Positions 36,201 through 44,405 of a DNA stretch of 64,000 nt are shown here, one piece after another. The notes beneath the pieces were generated by a model. It did not search any database. It was not told where the DNA came from and worked only from the letters and a program-made list of their open reading frames with translations. This DNA is from Chryseobacterium luquanense (lineage in GTDB: Bacteria > Bacteroidota > Bacteroidia > Flavobacteriales > Weeksellaceae). How positions within the stretch are numbered: the stretch's first letter is position 1; every line of letters begins with the position of its first letter. The translations under genes and the position numbers were made by a program. The DNA lies in contig NZ_JAOVZV010000003.1 in the NCBI RefSeq assembly GCF_026460945.1, positions 124,001 through 188,000 of the forward strand, given 5' to 3'.

Positions 36201-38067
36201 TCAAATCATTTAAATTAGACATTGCCATCTTTCCGCTTACTTTACCGCTTACAACCTGACTTCCGGTTTTCCCGGTAAAATAGTTCATGTTTAAATAAGC
36301 AACATCTGCATCAACATTTGCAGAAATTCTTGAAGTACTGAAATCTATTAAACCTTTTACAGTCGCTTTTGCCTGTTCGTCATTCACAGTAATCAAACCG
36401 TTATATTTTTTATGATCTAAAAGACCATTCAAAACCACATTATTGATTTCCTTATTCATGATTTCAATACTCGAAATCTGAGATTTTGTACTCAGACGCA
36501 TGGTATTGACATCAAAACTTTGTCCGTCTAAATTAAATTTCCCTGAAATTAAACCAACCGCCTTGCTTTTCGTAATTACGGAAGTATTTAAATCATTAAC
36601 TTCTGCATAACCTTTATACTTAGGCAGTGTTGTACTGTAATCTGTTAAAGAAAAATTAGAAATTTTTGCCTGCCCGATTCCTGTCATCAGATTTCCTGAA
36701 GAAACATAAACCTGTTTTGGATTTACTTTTGCGGTTCCATTGTATTTCAATTTACCAAAATCATCTGCAAAGGTTTTCATCTTTGACGAAACAAAAGTTG
36801 GCATCATCGCCTTCAGATCTTTATACGTAAAATCTGCAGAAAGATCATTGGTTTCAATTTGAAAATTACCTTTTAATAAATCTTTAGCTTTTAGTTTTTT
36901 GGTCGCAATATTTACACTCGGATTTCTGATTAAGAAATTTTCCAAGGTGAATTCATTTAAAGGACCGGTCATTTTTCCACTCGCATTAAACGGAATAAAA
37001 TTATCCCAATTGGTCACAAAATAAGAGATATCATAACCGCTTATCTGGCTTCCCAATTTCATATTCATATCCCATTTTACTTTGTTGGTAAAATCTGCCC
37101 ACGAACCTTTATTTAAATTAAATTTAATATCTCCCTGAAGAAGAGAATGATCTGTATTTAAAGTTAGATCTCCTAAAGACAGATAATCCTGAGTCATCGC
37201 AAAATCGGTAGAAAATGTCTCAACAAAATGAGATTTCCCCCATCTTTTAGTTGTAAAAGTAAAATTATCTATTCTTGCGGCAATATTTACACCGTTTACT
37301 TTTACCTTTGGTGCAATCAGGTTTACATTGGTTGCAGTCAACCATTTCCCCGGTTCTCCCGGAGAATTCTGATTAACTATAGAAACTTTAGAATTAAGAA
37401 TTTCCAAACGTGCATTTAGCTGAAAAGGAGGTTTTGTGGGATCTTTCTTTTTCCCACTGTCAAAAAGCTGCGTAAAACGAATGAAGTTTGAAATACTGTC
37501 GCCTTTGTAAGTAATGACTTTAATATCAGCGTCATTCAGAGTTAAACCATTAAAGCTTAAAGAATTATTTTTTCCAATATTTGTTGCTAAAGAAAACCAA
37601 TCAGAATTTGCTTTAAATTCTCGTGCTTTTATAAAATCTAAATCTTTATAATCTTTAATTCTTAAACCTTTTATCGTAACATCTCCAAAAAAATCTACTT
37701 CTACGCTTTCTGTCGACATTTTAGCTTTAAAATCTTTGTTGACGATCTGTAAAGCCTGATTTGCAGCCCATCTTTTGGTAACAGGTAAATTGATTGCAAC
37801 AAAAACCAAAACAACGATTGAAAGAACAGTCCAAAACAGAATCAGCAATAATTTTGCCCACCAAGAATAGCTGACTACGTCTTTTGCAGCCTGCTTACCA
37901 AATTCCTGAGCGGTATCTATTGGATGATTTATAGCGTCGGAAGCCAATTCAGAAGCCTCTTTCACAGTCTCCTGAACATTTTCTACGGTCTTCTGTACCT
38001 GATCTCCCAGGTTTTCAGCTACCGATTTTTTGTTCTCATTTTCGTTATTATTCTCTAACTTTGCCAT
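33280..38067 (-). CDS. tamB: TamB-like translocation/assembly protein (AsmA superfamily)
   Basis: A 1595-residue envelope protein. After a charged N terminus ('MAKLENNNENENKK') comes a single membrane helix near residues 72-95, then a very long run of short beta-strands, and at the C terminus the TamB domain with 'FQIQKNSSIRWDGDAMKPALDITANY' and 'NVVALDVSSQVEQ'. The architecture matches bridge-like lipid or beta-barrel assembly proteins that span the periplasm. The ATG at 38067 is 4 nt from the divergent tsaD ATG; a longer frame would run antisense through tsaD and is unlikely. The extreme C terminus is Lys-rich. Confidence 0.92.
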   Translation of the reverse strand: MAKLENNNENENKKSVAENLGDQVQKTVENVQETVKEASELASDAINHPIDTAQEFGKQAAKDVVSYSWWAKLLLILFWTVLSIVVLVFVAINLPVTKRWAANQALQIVNKDFKAKMSTESVEVDFFGDVTIKGLRIKDYKDLDFIKAREFKANSDWFSLATNIGKNNSLSFNGLTLNDADIKVITYKGDSISNFIRFTQLFDSGKKKDPTKPPFQLNARLEILNSKVSIVNQNSPGEPGKWLTATNVNLIAPKVKVNGVNIAARIDNFTFTTKRWGKSHFVETFSTDFAMTQDYLSLGDLTLNTDHSLLQGDIKFNLNKGSWADFTNKVKWDMNMKLGSQISGYDISYFVTNWDNFIPFNASGKMTGPLNEFTLENFLIRNPSVNIATKKLKAKDLLKGNFQIETNDLSADFTYKDLKAMMPTFVSSKMKTFADDFGKLKYNGTAKVNPKQVYVSSGNLMTGIGQAKISNFSLTDYSTTLPKYKGYAEVNDLNTSVITKSKAVGLISGKFNLDGQSFDVNTMRLSTKSQISSIEIMNKEINNVVLNGLLDHKKYNGLITVNDEQAKATVKGLIDFSTSRISANVDADVAYLNMNYFTGKTGSQVVSGKVSGKMAMSNLNDLNLDVEASNVNFATADQKYHIPNAKLKTYVEGGERSILVDAPGAANGKISGKYNLADLAGMVENGLGKILVGPEPRKLYRGQAFVMNFDVEQGLVAYFLPDLKLPQGAKVVGEYDGNSNNLILNLDAASLKYVMTKKEEITEADRALAEANPDYQLDDRIAVTRDSAMVDSVMVRINTANTEQQLYAKISRLEYNKNILKDVILTGKNENNSILRISTNFKHGNPEDEINDNLKSYAINFNQSTNPAGDYVFRFEPTEVNLNNVKWAIDTNPEFDHYISYRRSTGDFEIHNLKIYSDTSSLLINESIFKSAKDFYVDAEVQNFQIEKLLEMQSGGNPMDIKGLANGNVKIKMDKSTLQPLVDLTVDNIMMNGNDMGDVTISAVNGFSLNVYDVDVKVASAGVIGNNNLHLTGTVNNNTPSPTIDLTTELRDFDLAFTQQFVRTIFGNLRGKATGDLKINGTLKNLDYSGDIALKEFGLKLLFTGVDYSFDDTVIPLSKGLAILNNIAVHDGRSNSQGTISGAIQFETLSSMGVNLVMRADNLLMLNTTQKDYDLFWGRIYGQGDLYVDGPVSALNLSTPNMKALNGSTFTFNSASTSNVEEFKMLRFLKEGKDGLVTLEDKKRTGANMNIDFNLDVDKGTSVNVLVGDDVGNISVKGMANNLRFQMGRQGNIAMNGSYMVDSGTFVSKAILNRTFQIQKNSSIRWDGDAMKPALDITANYVRMVSNAGTYLNMGQLPPVKILLQMKITNTLTDPKLTPNVVALDVSSQVEQTLATKINQTEGENVLQFGSILVLNNFNVADAGGVEIDAIGVAESTGYNMVLKQLGSVFNNISNQFQVDLNYVKSDPGSNNADRANAGVSFDLSPRITVKTGLGIPLTRTENTSNNYLSGEGTVEYDISKKNDGTLLLRGYSKPTNIGMGVGTVGTNGSANQAYGGGIVWSKSFNSFFKKKKNRKKQAEDDNEIKTDSVKSEAK

Positions 38068-38071
38068 TATT

Positions 38072-39088
38072 ATGAGCGACTCTATAATTTTAGGTATCGA
38101 ATCATCTTGCGATGATACTTCAGCAGCTATTATCAAAGGAAATTCTATTCTTTCAAACATTGCAGCCAATCAGGAAATCCACAAAGAATATGGTGGTGTA
38201 GTTCCAGAATTGGCTTCCCGTGCACATCAGCAGAATATTATTCCCGTTGTTGAAAAATCGATACTCAAAGCAAATATACAACAAAATGCAATCTCTGCCA
38301 TAGGCTTTACGAGAGGTCCCGGACTTTTGGGTTCTCTGCTTGTAGGAACGTCTTTTGCCAAGTCGCTCGCTATGAGTTTAGATGTTCCTTTAATAGAAGT
38401 AAATCACCTTCAAGCGCATATTTTAGCGCATTTCATTGACGATGCAAATCCTGTGCCGCCAAAATTCCCTTTTTTGTGTCTTACAGTAAGCGGCGGACAT
38501 ACCATGATTGTTTTGGTGAAAGATTATTTCGACATGGAAATTATCGGAAAAACTATTGACGATGCAGCGGGTGAAGCTTTTGATAAAATCGGAAAAATTT
38601 TCGATTTGGATTATCCGGCGGGACCGATTATCGACCGGTTGGCAAAAGAAGGAAATCCCGACGCATTTAAATTTAATAAACCTAAATTAGACAACTACGA
38701 CTACTCTTTCAGCGGAATTAAAACTTCAGTTTTATATTTTATTCAGAAAGAAATAAAGAAAAACCCTGATTTCATTAAGGAAAACATGAATGACCTTTGT
38801 GCTTCTGTACAAAAGTGTATCATCGAAATTTTAATGAATAAACTGGAAAAAGCGGCAAAAGATTTAAACATAAAAGAAGTTGCCATTGCGGGTGGAGTTT
38901 CTGCCAATTCTGCGTTAAGAAAAGTGATGCAGGACAATCACGAAAAATTAGGATGGAATATTTACATTCCGAAATTCGAATATACAACTGATAATGCAGC
39001 GATGATTGCGATGGTTGCTCAATTGAAATTTGAAAGAGGCGAATTTACCGATTTGAGAACCACAGCGATTTCAAAATACGATTTGTAA
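38072..39088 (+). CDS. tsaD: tRNA N6-threonylcarbamoyladenosine transferase
   Basis: A 338-residue ASKHA-fold enzyme that transfers threonylcarbamoyl to A37 of tRNAs reading ANN codons. It starts 'MSDSIILGIESSCDDTSAA' and has the metal-binding 'VNHLQAHILAH' (HxxxH), 'LTVSGGHTMIV', 'DDAAGEAFDKIGKI' and 'VAIAGGVSANSALR'. The ATG at 38072 gives the canonical N terminus. Its promoter must lie within tamB coding sequence. Confidence 0.96.
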   Translation: MSDSIILGIESSCDDTSAAIIKGNSILSNIAANQEIHKEYGGVVPELASRAHQQNIIPVVEKSILKANIQQNAISAIGFTRGPGLLGSLLVGTSFAKSLAMSLDVPLIEVNHLQAHILAHFIDDANPVPPKFPFLCLTVSGGHTMIVLVKDYFDMEIIGKTIDDAAGEAFDKIGKIFDLDYPAGPIIDRLAKEGNPDAFKFNKPKLDNYDYSFSGIKTSVLYFIQKEIKKNPDFIKENMNDLCASVQKCIIEILMNKLEKAAKDLNIKEVAIAGGVSANSALRKVMQDNHEKLGWNIYIPKFEYTTDNAAMIAMVAQLKFERGEFTDLRTTAISKYDL

Positions 39089-39148
39089 TTTTTTCATCCG
39101 AAAAATATTCTTTAGAAATAAAACAAAGACTTAAAATAACATCTACAG

Positions 39149-39559
39149 ATGAAAATATTATTAGAAGAAAAAGTACTGGGAACGCAATCTAAAAAAAACT
39201 CAAAATATTATTGGGTTTTGGAAACTGTAACAGGAAAAAATGAAGTTAAAGAAGCACCGGAAGAGGAAGATTATCTAATGGTAAGTTCAGAAACAGGATT
39301 TATTCAGAATATCAAGGAAGAAATTATTGAAAAAATTAATGCTGAAAATGTTTTCAGCTTTGATTTCGAGCCAAAAGAAGGTGATTATTTATCCATCAAA
39401 AACAATCTAAGGAAAAATGAATACTTAAATTTAATTTTCATGAATAATATTTGGGTTGAAGAAATCTATATGTGTTCTTACAGAGATTGCGAAGGCGATG
39501 TTTACACCACCATAAAAACCGGAGTGGCATTTATAAGCGAAAATGAGATCTATTTTTAA
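39149..39559 (+). CDS. Hypothetical protein
   Basis: A 136-residue acidic cytoplasmic protein without recognisable motifs. It lies 60 nt after tsaD and 49 nt before rsmE on the same strand. The size and acidity resemble many small immunity-type proteins, but no toxin is nearby and no function can be claimed. Confidence 0.65.
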   Translation: MKILLEEKVLGTQSKKNSKYYWVLETVTGKNEVKEAPEEEDYLMVSSETGFIQNIKEEIIEKINAENVFSFDFEPKEGDYLSIKNNLRKNEYLNLIFMNNIWVEEIYMCSYRDCEGDVYTTIKTGVAFISENEIYF

Positions 39560-39608
39560 TAGAGTTTTAACTGAATCAAAATCAGACAGATTCTAAATAT
39601 TCCATTTT

Positions 39609-40304
39609 ATGAAACTTTTTTTTGGCGAAATCAATAACGGAAAAGCAATCATTAACGATGAAGAACAGCAACATATCGTAAAAGTTCTTCGCATGAAAGA
39701 CGGTGAAGAAATTCATGTCACCGATGGAAGAGGAAATTTGGCTTCCGGAACACTAATTATTGAAGGGAAAAAAGCGACAATTGAGGTTTCAGAAATCAAA
39801 ACTGAAACTCCAGACTTCAATCCGAAACTTCATATTGCGATTGCACCGACAAAGAATATTGACCGTATTGAATTTTTTGTTGAAAAAGCAGTAGAAATGG
39901 GAATTTCTGAGATTACGATTCTTCAAACCGAGAAAACTGAACGTAAAAATCTGAACATTGATAAAATCAGGAAACAGGCGATCGCAGCATCAAAGCAAAG
40001 TCTAAGATTTCATTTTCCCGTAATTAATGATTTGATTAAACTGCCAGATTTTCTTAAAAATGTAGATTCAGAAACTACTTTCGTGGCGCACTGCAACGAA
40101 AATTTAGAAAGAATAAATTTAAATGAAATTCCAAAAATGAAAAGTTACACTTTTCTGATTGGTCCTGAAGGAGATTTTTCGGATAAAGAAATTCTGTTTT
40201 TGGCAGACAAAGGAATTAAAGCAGTTTCATTGGGAAATCAGAGATTGAGAACGGAAACAGCGGGAGTTTTCGTTGCGGCTTGGAATTATAATAAGATGAT
40301 TTAA
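39609..40304 (+). CDS. rsmE: 16S rRNA (uracil1498-N3)-methyltransferase
   Basis: A 231-residue SPOUT-class enzyme. A PUA-like N terminus ('DEEQQHIVKVLRMKDGEEI') is followed by the trefoil knot with 'FLIGPEGDFSDKEI' and 'SLGNQRLRTETAGVF', both diagnostic for RsmE, and 'AIAPTKNIDRIEFFVEKAVEMG'. It overlaps the converging lipoprotein gene by 4 nt. Confidence 0.94.
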   Translation: MKLFFGEINNGKAIINDEEQQHIVKVLRMKDGEEIHVTDGRGNLASGTLIIEGKKATIEVSEIKTETPDFNPKLHIAIAPTKNIDRIEFFVEKAVEMGISEITILQTEKTERKNLNIDKIRKQAIAASKQSLRFHFPVINDLIKLPDFLKNVDSETTFVAHCNENLERINLNEIPKMKSYTFLIGPEGDFSDKEILFLADKGIKAVSLGNQRLRTETAGVFVAAWNYNKMI

Positions 40305-40858
40305 TCTATCCGGTTATATTTAAGTTTGATTTTCTCAAATTTTACTTTTCCATTTTTAATGAAATATTCTAATGAGTCATTAGTTTCAATATTTTCAAAA
40401 GAATATCCTTTTTTAATATCCGAAATAGTGTCTCCTTGGATTTTAAATTCGTAAAATTGATACGATTTCCCAATTCCTCCTTGAATGTAAACCATTCGCC
40501 AAAGTTCATTTTTCTTTTCCAGTAATCTTAATTGTCTAAAAGGCATATTAGGTTTGCCAACAACGTCTGTTATATTGAATTCTTCGTCAGGATTTGCGAT
40601 ATTGATTTCGCCATTTTCTGCCGCTTGAAAAAAATCTTTAATTTGTTGCGGAATTTTATATTTGTCATTAAAAATAATCCATTCTAAATCCTTTGTATCA
40701 TCTGGATTGAAAGTTTTAATATCAGAACTGTCGATGTTTACAGCAGTAGAATCAATCGCTATGACTGTTGACTGATTTTCCGAAATAGCATTTTGGCCTT
40801 TCCTTTCGCAAGAAAAAATGAATATCAAAACAATCAGCGAAAGTATATTTTTCATCAA
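40301..40858 (-). CDS. Hypothetical lipoprotein
   Basis: A 185-residue protein with a lipoprotein signal ('LIVLIFIFSCERKG'). The remainder is beta-rich and unrecognised. Its ATG overlaps the stop of the TrmH-type gene (ATGA), so the two are translationally coupled although no functional link is evident. Confidence 0.75.
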   Translation of the reverse strand: MMKNILSLIVLIFIFSCERKGQNAISENQSTVIAIDSTAVNIDSSDIKTFNPDDTKDLEWIIFNDKYKIPQQIKDFFQAAENGEINIANPDEEFNITDVVGKPNMPFRQLRLLEKKNELWRMVYIQGGIGKSYQFYEFKIQGDTISDIKKGYSFENIETNDSLEYFIKNGKVKFEKIKLKYNRID

Positions 40859-41529
40859 ATAAAATTCAAATTATTATCTTTTTGATATTTTTCCAAAATC
40901 TGCTTACCACTTTTCACAGAATTCACCGCCCAACGAATCTTCATTTTTAATAATTTTTCTTCATTGAGTTTATAATCAATATCAGATTTTATCAGTTTTT
41001 GCTTCAATTCATACATACAAAGTGATGCTGCAACAGAAACATTAAAGCTTCTTGTAAAACCATACATCGGAATTGCCAAGGTTTCATCTGCAAAATCTAA
41101 AATTTCCTGGGAAACTCCTTCCATTTCAGTTCCGAAAACCAATGCGATGGGTTCTGTAATTTCGTATTCCGGAAGCATTTTAGCGTTGTTTTCTAAAGAA
41201 ACGACAACAAGTTTATAACCTTTATCTTTAATTTTTTGGAAAGATTCCATGTTTCTCGGAAGTTTTTCAACTTCAACCCATGTATCAGCACCTTTGGTCA
41301 CTCTTAAATTAGGTTCGAAATTATTTTCTTCCTGTAAAGCCACCACTTTGTGAAAACCACAAGCTTCTACAGAACGTACAATTGCAGCCGCATTTCTAAA
41401 CTGATATACATCTTCTAAAACAGGAAGCACAAAATCTGAACTTTCGGGAGCGAAATGTTCAATTTTTCTTAATCTTTCTTCGGTTAAAAACTGCTTGAGG
41501 TACTCGTAAGTTTTTGCTAAATCTTCCAT
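40855..41529 (-). CDS. TrmH-family RNA 2'-O-methyltransferase
   Basis: A 224-residue SPOUT methyltransferase. Signatures are 'PVLEDVYQFRNAAAIVRSVEACG' (N-terminal Arg/Asn motif), 'PIALVFGTEMEGVSQE' (SAM knot) and 'IPMYGFTRSFNVSVAASLCMYEL'. These are closest to TrmH, which methylates G18 of tRNA, but SpoU relatives look alike, so the exact target is left open. Confidence 0.9.
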   Translation of the reverse strand: MEDLAKTYEYLKQFLTEERLRKIEHFAPESSDFVLPVLEDVYQFRNAAAIVRSVEACGFHKVVALQEENNFEPNLRVTKGADTWVEVEKLPRNMESFQKIKDKGYKLVVVSLENNAKMLPEYEITEPIALVFGTEMEGVSQEILDFADETLAIPMYGFTRSFNVSVAASLCMYELKQKLIKSDIDYKLNEEKLLKMKIRWAVNSVKSGKQILEKYQKDNNLNFI

Positions 41530-41612
41530 CTATTTTCTAATCTTTGCAAATTAACGTAATTTTGAAATTCTGAACCTGAAAAGAAACTCAAAATCTTTAA
41601 TTTAAATTTAAA

Positions 41613-42638
41613 ATGAAGCGAAAAGTCCTTCTGATTTATACCGGTGGAACGATTGGTATGGAAAAAGATTACGAAACCGGAAGTCTCCGCGCCTTTGATT
41701 TCGGAAATATTTTTGAGAAAATGCCCGAAATGAAACTCATGGAATGTGAAGTTTTTGTACATCCTTTTGCAAAACCTTTGGACTCTTCTGATATGGGACC
41801 TGAAGAATGGAGAATTATCGCCAATTACATCTTTGATAATTATAAAAAATACGACGGATTTTTGATTCTTCACGGAACAGACACAATGTCTTATACCGCT
41901 TCAGCATTGAGTTTTATGCTAAAAGGCTTGACAAAACCCGTGATTCTAACCGGCTCACAACTTCCAATCGGAGATTTAAGAACTGATGCTAAGGAAAATC
42001 TTCTGACGAGTTTGTATTATGCAAGTTTGTATGAGCAAAATGAAGCCGTAATCCAAGAAGTTGCGATTTATTTTGAATATAAATTATTAAGAGGAAACCG
42101 TACTTTGAAATACTCTGCTGAATATTTTGACGCATATTCTAGTCCGAACTACCCTATTCTTGGGCAATCCGGAGTTCATCTAAAGATTGAAAAAGATAAT
42201 CTTTTCCGTTGTGATGGAAGAATTGAGTTTCATGTAGACGAGCATATTTCTGAAGATGTTTTATTCTGGAGAATTTTTCCGGGAATGAAACTGAATCATT
42301 TTAAAGAAATTCCGAAAATGAAAGTTTTGATTTTGCAGGTTTTTGGTTCAGGAACAATTTTCAGTAGTGAAAAAACTCTGGAAACTTTGCAGCAGATCAG
42401 AAGCAACGGAACGGAAATCGTGGTGGTAAGTCAGTGTATTTCAGGGGGAATCTCGTTTGGAAAGTACGAAAACAGCAATATTTTCGTTAAAATCGGGGCG
42501 ATAAGTGGTAAAGATATGACCGCTGAATCTGCGATTACCAAAGCAATGCATTTAATTGATAACCCAAATTACAAAGGAAGTTTTGCAGATAATTTTTCGA
42601 GAAATATTTGTGGCGAAATCAGTGAATTAGCAGATTAA
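41613..42638 (+). CDS. ansA: Type I (cytoplasmic) asparaginase
   Basis: A 341-residue enzyme hydrolysing asparagine to aspartate. The first catalytic Thr lies in 'IYTGGTIGM', and the second motif 'FLILHGTDTMSYTASALSFM' holds the Thr-Asp-Lys-type triad. There is no signal peptide, consistent with the low-affinity cytoplasmic type. It is divergent from the TrmH-type gene and followed by tRNA-Ser. Confidence 0.93.
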   Translation: MKRKVLLIYTGGTIGMEKDYETGSLRAFDFGNIFEKMPEMKLMECEVFVHPFAKPLDSSDMGPEEWRIIANYIFDNYKKYDGFLILHGTDTMSYTASALSFMLKGLTKPVILTGSQLPIGDLRTDAKENLLTSLYYASLYEQNEAVIQEVAIYFEYKLLRGNRTLKYSAEYFDAYSSPNYPILGQSGVHLKIEKDNLFRCDGRIEFHVDEHISEDVLFWRIFPGMKLNHFKEIPKMKVLILQVFGSGTIFSSEKTLETLQQIRSNGTEIVVVSQCISGGISFGKYENSNIFVKIGAISGKDMTAESAITKAMHLIDNPNYKGSFADNFSRNICGEISELAD

Positions 42639-42687
42639 GAATTTGTTAATTCGATAAAATAGCCTATTTTTGCAGTCTTCAAAACAT

Positions 42688-42774
42688 AGAGAGGTGTCCG
42701 AGTGGTTGAAGGAGCTACCCTGGAAAGGTAGTATACGGGTAACTGTATCGTGGGTTCGAATCCCATCTTCTCTA
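42688..42774 (+). tRNA. tRNA-Ser(GGA)
   Basis: An 87-nt class II tRNA. The acceptor stem AGAGAGG pairs with CTTCTCT (one G-T), the anticodon stem CTACC/GGTAG encloses loop CTGGAAA with anticodon GGA at 42722-42724, a long variable arm follows, and the T-loop is TTCGAAT. CCA is not encoded. Position 1 is A and the discriminator is A, whereas bacterial tRNA-Ser usually has G at both. A terminator follows at once. Confidence 0.95.
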
Positions 42775-42776
42775 CA

Positions 42777-42805
42777 AAAAAAGCGTTGTTTTTCAACGCT
42801 TTTTT
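42777..42805 (+). terminator. Terminator of tRNA-Ser
   Basis: The stem AAAAAAGCGTTG (42777-42788) pairs with CAACGCTTTTTT (42794-42805), loop TTTTT, and is followed by further T. Confidence 0.9.
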
Positions 42806-42920
42806 TTTTAGTTTCTAACTATCGAAAATTTTAAAATAATTTTTCATTCTTTTTCTTATAAAATTATTTCAAAATTGAGCTTTCAATTAATCATGAAAAA
42901 TTCTAACAATTTTTTAGTAT

Positions 42921-43757
42921 TTAGTATAAATAATCCAATGGGCTTTTCACATTACTTTTGCTGATATCCGTAATATGTGTATAGATTTCAGTTGTTTTAA
43001 TATTACTATGACCCAATAAATCTTTGATGATTCTAATATCAATCCCATTTTCCAACAAGTGTGTGGCATAAGAATGCCTTAAAGTATGTACTGAAGCCGG
43101 AGTGATAATTCCTGCTTTCTTCAAAGAATTTTTCAGAATTTGCTGTACACTTCGTTCAGAATATTTTTCTGAGCTTTTACCTTCAAACAGGTAGTTTTTT
43201 GGTTGGTAAATTTTAAAATAATCTCTTAAAGCATTTAATAATTGTGCAGATACAACCATCAAGCGGTCTTTATTTCCTTTTGACTGACGGATTAATAGCA
43301 ACTTTTCTTTTACTTTAATATCAGATATTTGCAGTTCCAAAAGCTCACTCAATCTCAAGCCGCAGGAATAGATGGTTATAAGAATTGCTTTATGTTTAAT
43401 ATTTTCTGTGGCATCTAATATTTTTTTAACTTCGTCTCGTGTGAGAAATTTTGGCAGTTTATATTCCCTTCTTTTAGGATAGAGGTGCTTTAAACAAATA
43501 TGGCGGTGGAATATCTCTTTATAAAACTTTGTAATTGTAGAAATCATCGCTTTCTGATATGATTGCCCTACTTTTCTTTTTTCTACCAGCCAGATAACAA
43601 AATTTTCTATTTGTTGCTCGGTAATATCTTCCGGCTTGTGTTTAGCAGAAAGTCTGAGAAAATAAGCAAGGTGCGATGCATAAGTCTTTACACTTCTATC
43701 AGCATAGCGTTGCATACGTAGTATTGTTACAAATTGATCTATGAGATTTTGATTCAT
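42921..43757 (-). CDS. IntI-like tyrosine recombinase lacking the IntI insertion
   Basis: A 278-residue site-specific recombinase. A SAM-like core-binding domain covers about residues 1-90 and a catalytic domain about 100-278. All catalytic residues are visible: Arg in 'YSCGLRLSELL', Lys in 'RQSKGNKDR', 'HTLRHS', His in 'LLGHSN' and the nucleophile Tyr in 'TTEIYTH'. The end 'VKSPLDYLY' matches the VxSPLD tail of integron integrases. However, the approximately 20-35 residue insertion that defines IntI between the Lys motif and the HxxR box is absent, as in XerC/D, which also explains the short length. It is divergent from the cassette array, as intI genes are. Confidence 0.9.
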   Translation of the reverse strand: MNQNLIDQFVTILRMQRYADRSVKTYASHLAYFLRLSAKHKPEDITEQQIENFVIWLVEKRKVGQSYQKAMISTITKFYKEIFHRHICLKHLYPKRREYKLPKFLTRDEVKKILDATENIKHKAILITIYSCGLRLSELLELQISDIKVKEKLLLIRQSKGNKDRLMVVSAQLLNALRDYFKIYQPKNYLFEGKSSEKYSERSVQQILKNSLKKAGIITPASVHTLRHSYATHLLENGIDIRIIKDLLGHSNIKTTEIYTHITDISKSNVKSPLDYLY

Positions 43758-43774
43758 CTTTTATTGCGTTTATC

Positions 43775-43782
43775 CAAATATA
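43775..43782 (-). promoter_or_regulatory. -7 promoter element of the recombinase gene
   Basis: TATATTTG on the minus strand is an exact TAnnTTTG match 18 nt before the start codon. No convincing -33 element was found at the usual distance. Confidence 0.55.
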
Positions 43783-43854
43783 CAGAAAATTAATTAACTA
43801 GTTTATAGACAATTAAATAAAATAATAAAAAGGATAAGCGCAACAATACATATC

Positions 43855-43889
43855 TTGTATTTACGCAATGCGTAAATTTGGATGTTAGC
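43855..43889 (+). promoter_or_regulatory. Putative attI site and cassette promoter
   Basis: Four elements are packed together: TTG at 43855-43857; a perfect inverted repeat TTTACGCA-A-TGCGTAAA (43860-43876); TAAATTTG (43873-43880), an exact -7 match overlapping the right half of the palindrome; and the core GTTAGC (43884-43889). Transcription would start at about the core site and run into the first cassette. The palindrome could bind the recombinase or a repressor. The -33 spacing (15 nt) is shorter than usual. Confidence 0.55.
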
Positions 43890-43914
43890 GGTCAGCTTAA
43901 AAGACAACCCTGAA

Positions 43915-44397
43915 ATGAAAGACCAAGAAGATTATATCGACAATTTCAATCAGCAAAGAGAATTCTTTCAGAAGAACTTTGCATTAAAAATCGGCAGACA
44001 AAGAACCGATTTAAAAAGCGAAGACATTTTAAAAAACTCTTGCCCAGTTTGTGGCTATTTGACATTGGACGAACGAGATTCTTTTGACATTTGTGCAATA
44101 TGTTTTTGGGAAGACGATGGAATAGATGACTTTGAAGAGAATAATGACAGCGGACCAAACCACATGACACTTAAAGAAGGACGTGAAGTTTTCCATGAAG
44201 CAAAAAGAAAACTATTGACTTCCAACTTTGGTGACGACAACTTAATTGATACTCTGAAAAATAAATTCATAAGCCTAGACAATTCAATAGAAGAAAGAAA
44301 TTTACACAAGACTGAAATAATTGAATTACAAAATGAAATAGTTGACTTGCTAACTAAGAACAAAATATATGGACTTGAAAAACTGTTTGACAAATAA
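43915..44397 (+). CDS. Cassette 1: CPCC-type cysteine-rich protein
   Basis: A 160-residue protein. 'CPVCGYLTLDERDSFDICAICFWEDDG' at about residues 42-68 (two CxxC pairs around a Tyr/Leu/Asp core) is the CPCC cysteine-rich domain, a presumed zinc ribbon often found among immunity and accessory proteins. The rest is helical. The ATG at 43882 overlaps the core site and would lie upstream of the predicted transcription start, so the ATG at 43915 is preferred. No partner toxin is seen in the cassette. Confidence 0.82.
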   Translation: MKDQEDYIDNFNQQREFFQKNFALKIGRQRTDLKSEDILKNSCPVCGYLTLDERDSFDICAICFWEDDGIDDFEENNDSGPNHMTLKEGREVFHEAKRKLLTSNFGDDNLIDTLKNKFISLDNSIEERNLHKTEIIELQNEIVDLLTKNKIYGLEKLFDK

Positions 44398-44405
44398 AAG
44401 CCGAA

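Noticed and set aside
38068..38169. A longer TamB start reaching to 38169
   Set aside because: It would run antisense through the first 33 codons of tsaD and adds residues with no signal or family match.
43882..43914. ATG at 43882 as the start of the cassette 1 protein
   Set aside because: It overlaps the GTTAGC core site and lies before the predicted transcription start. The ATG at 43915 lies inside the cassette.
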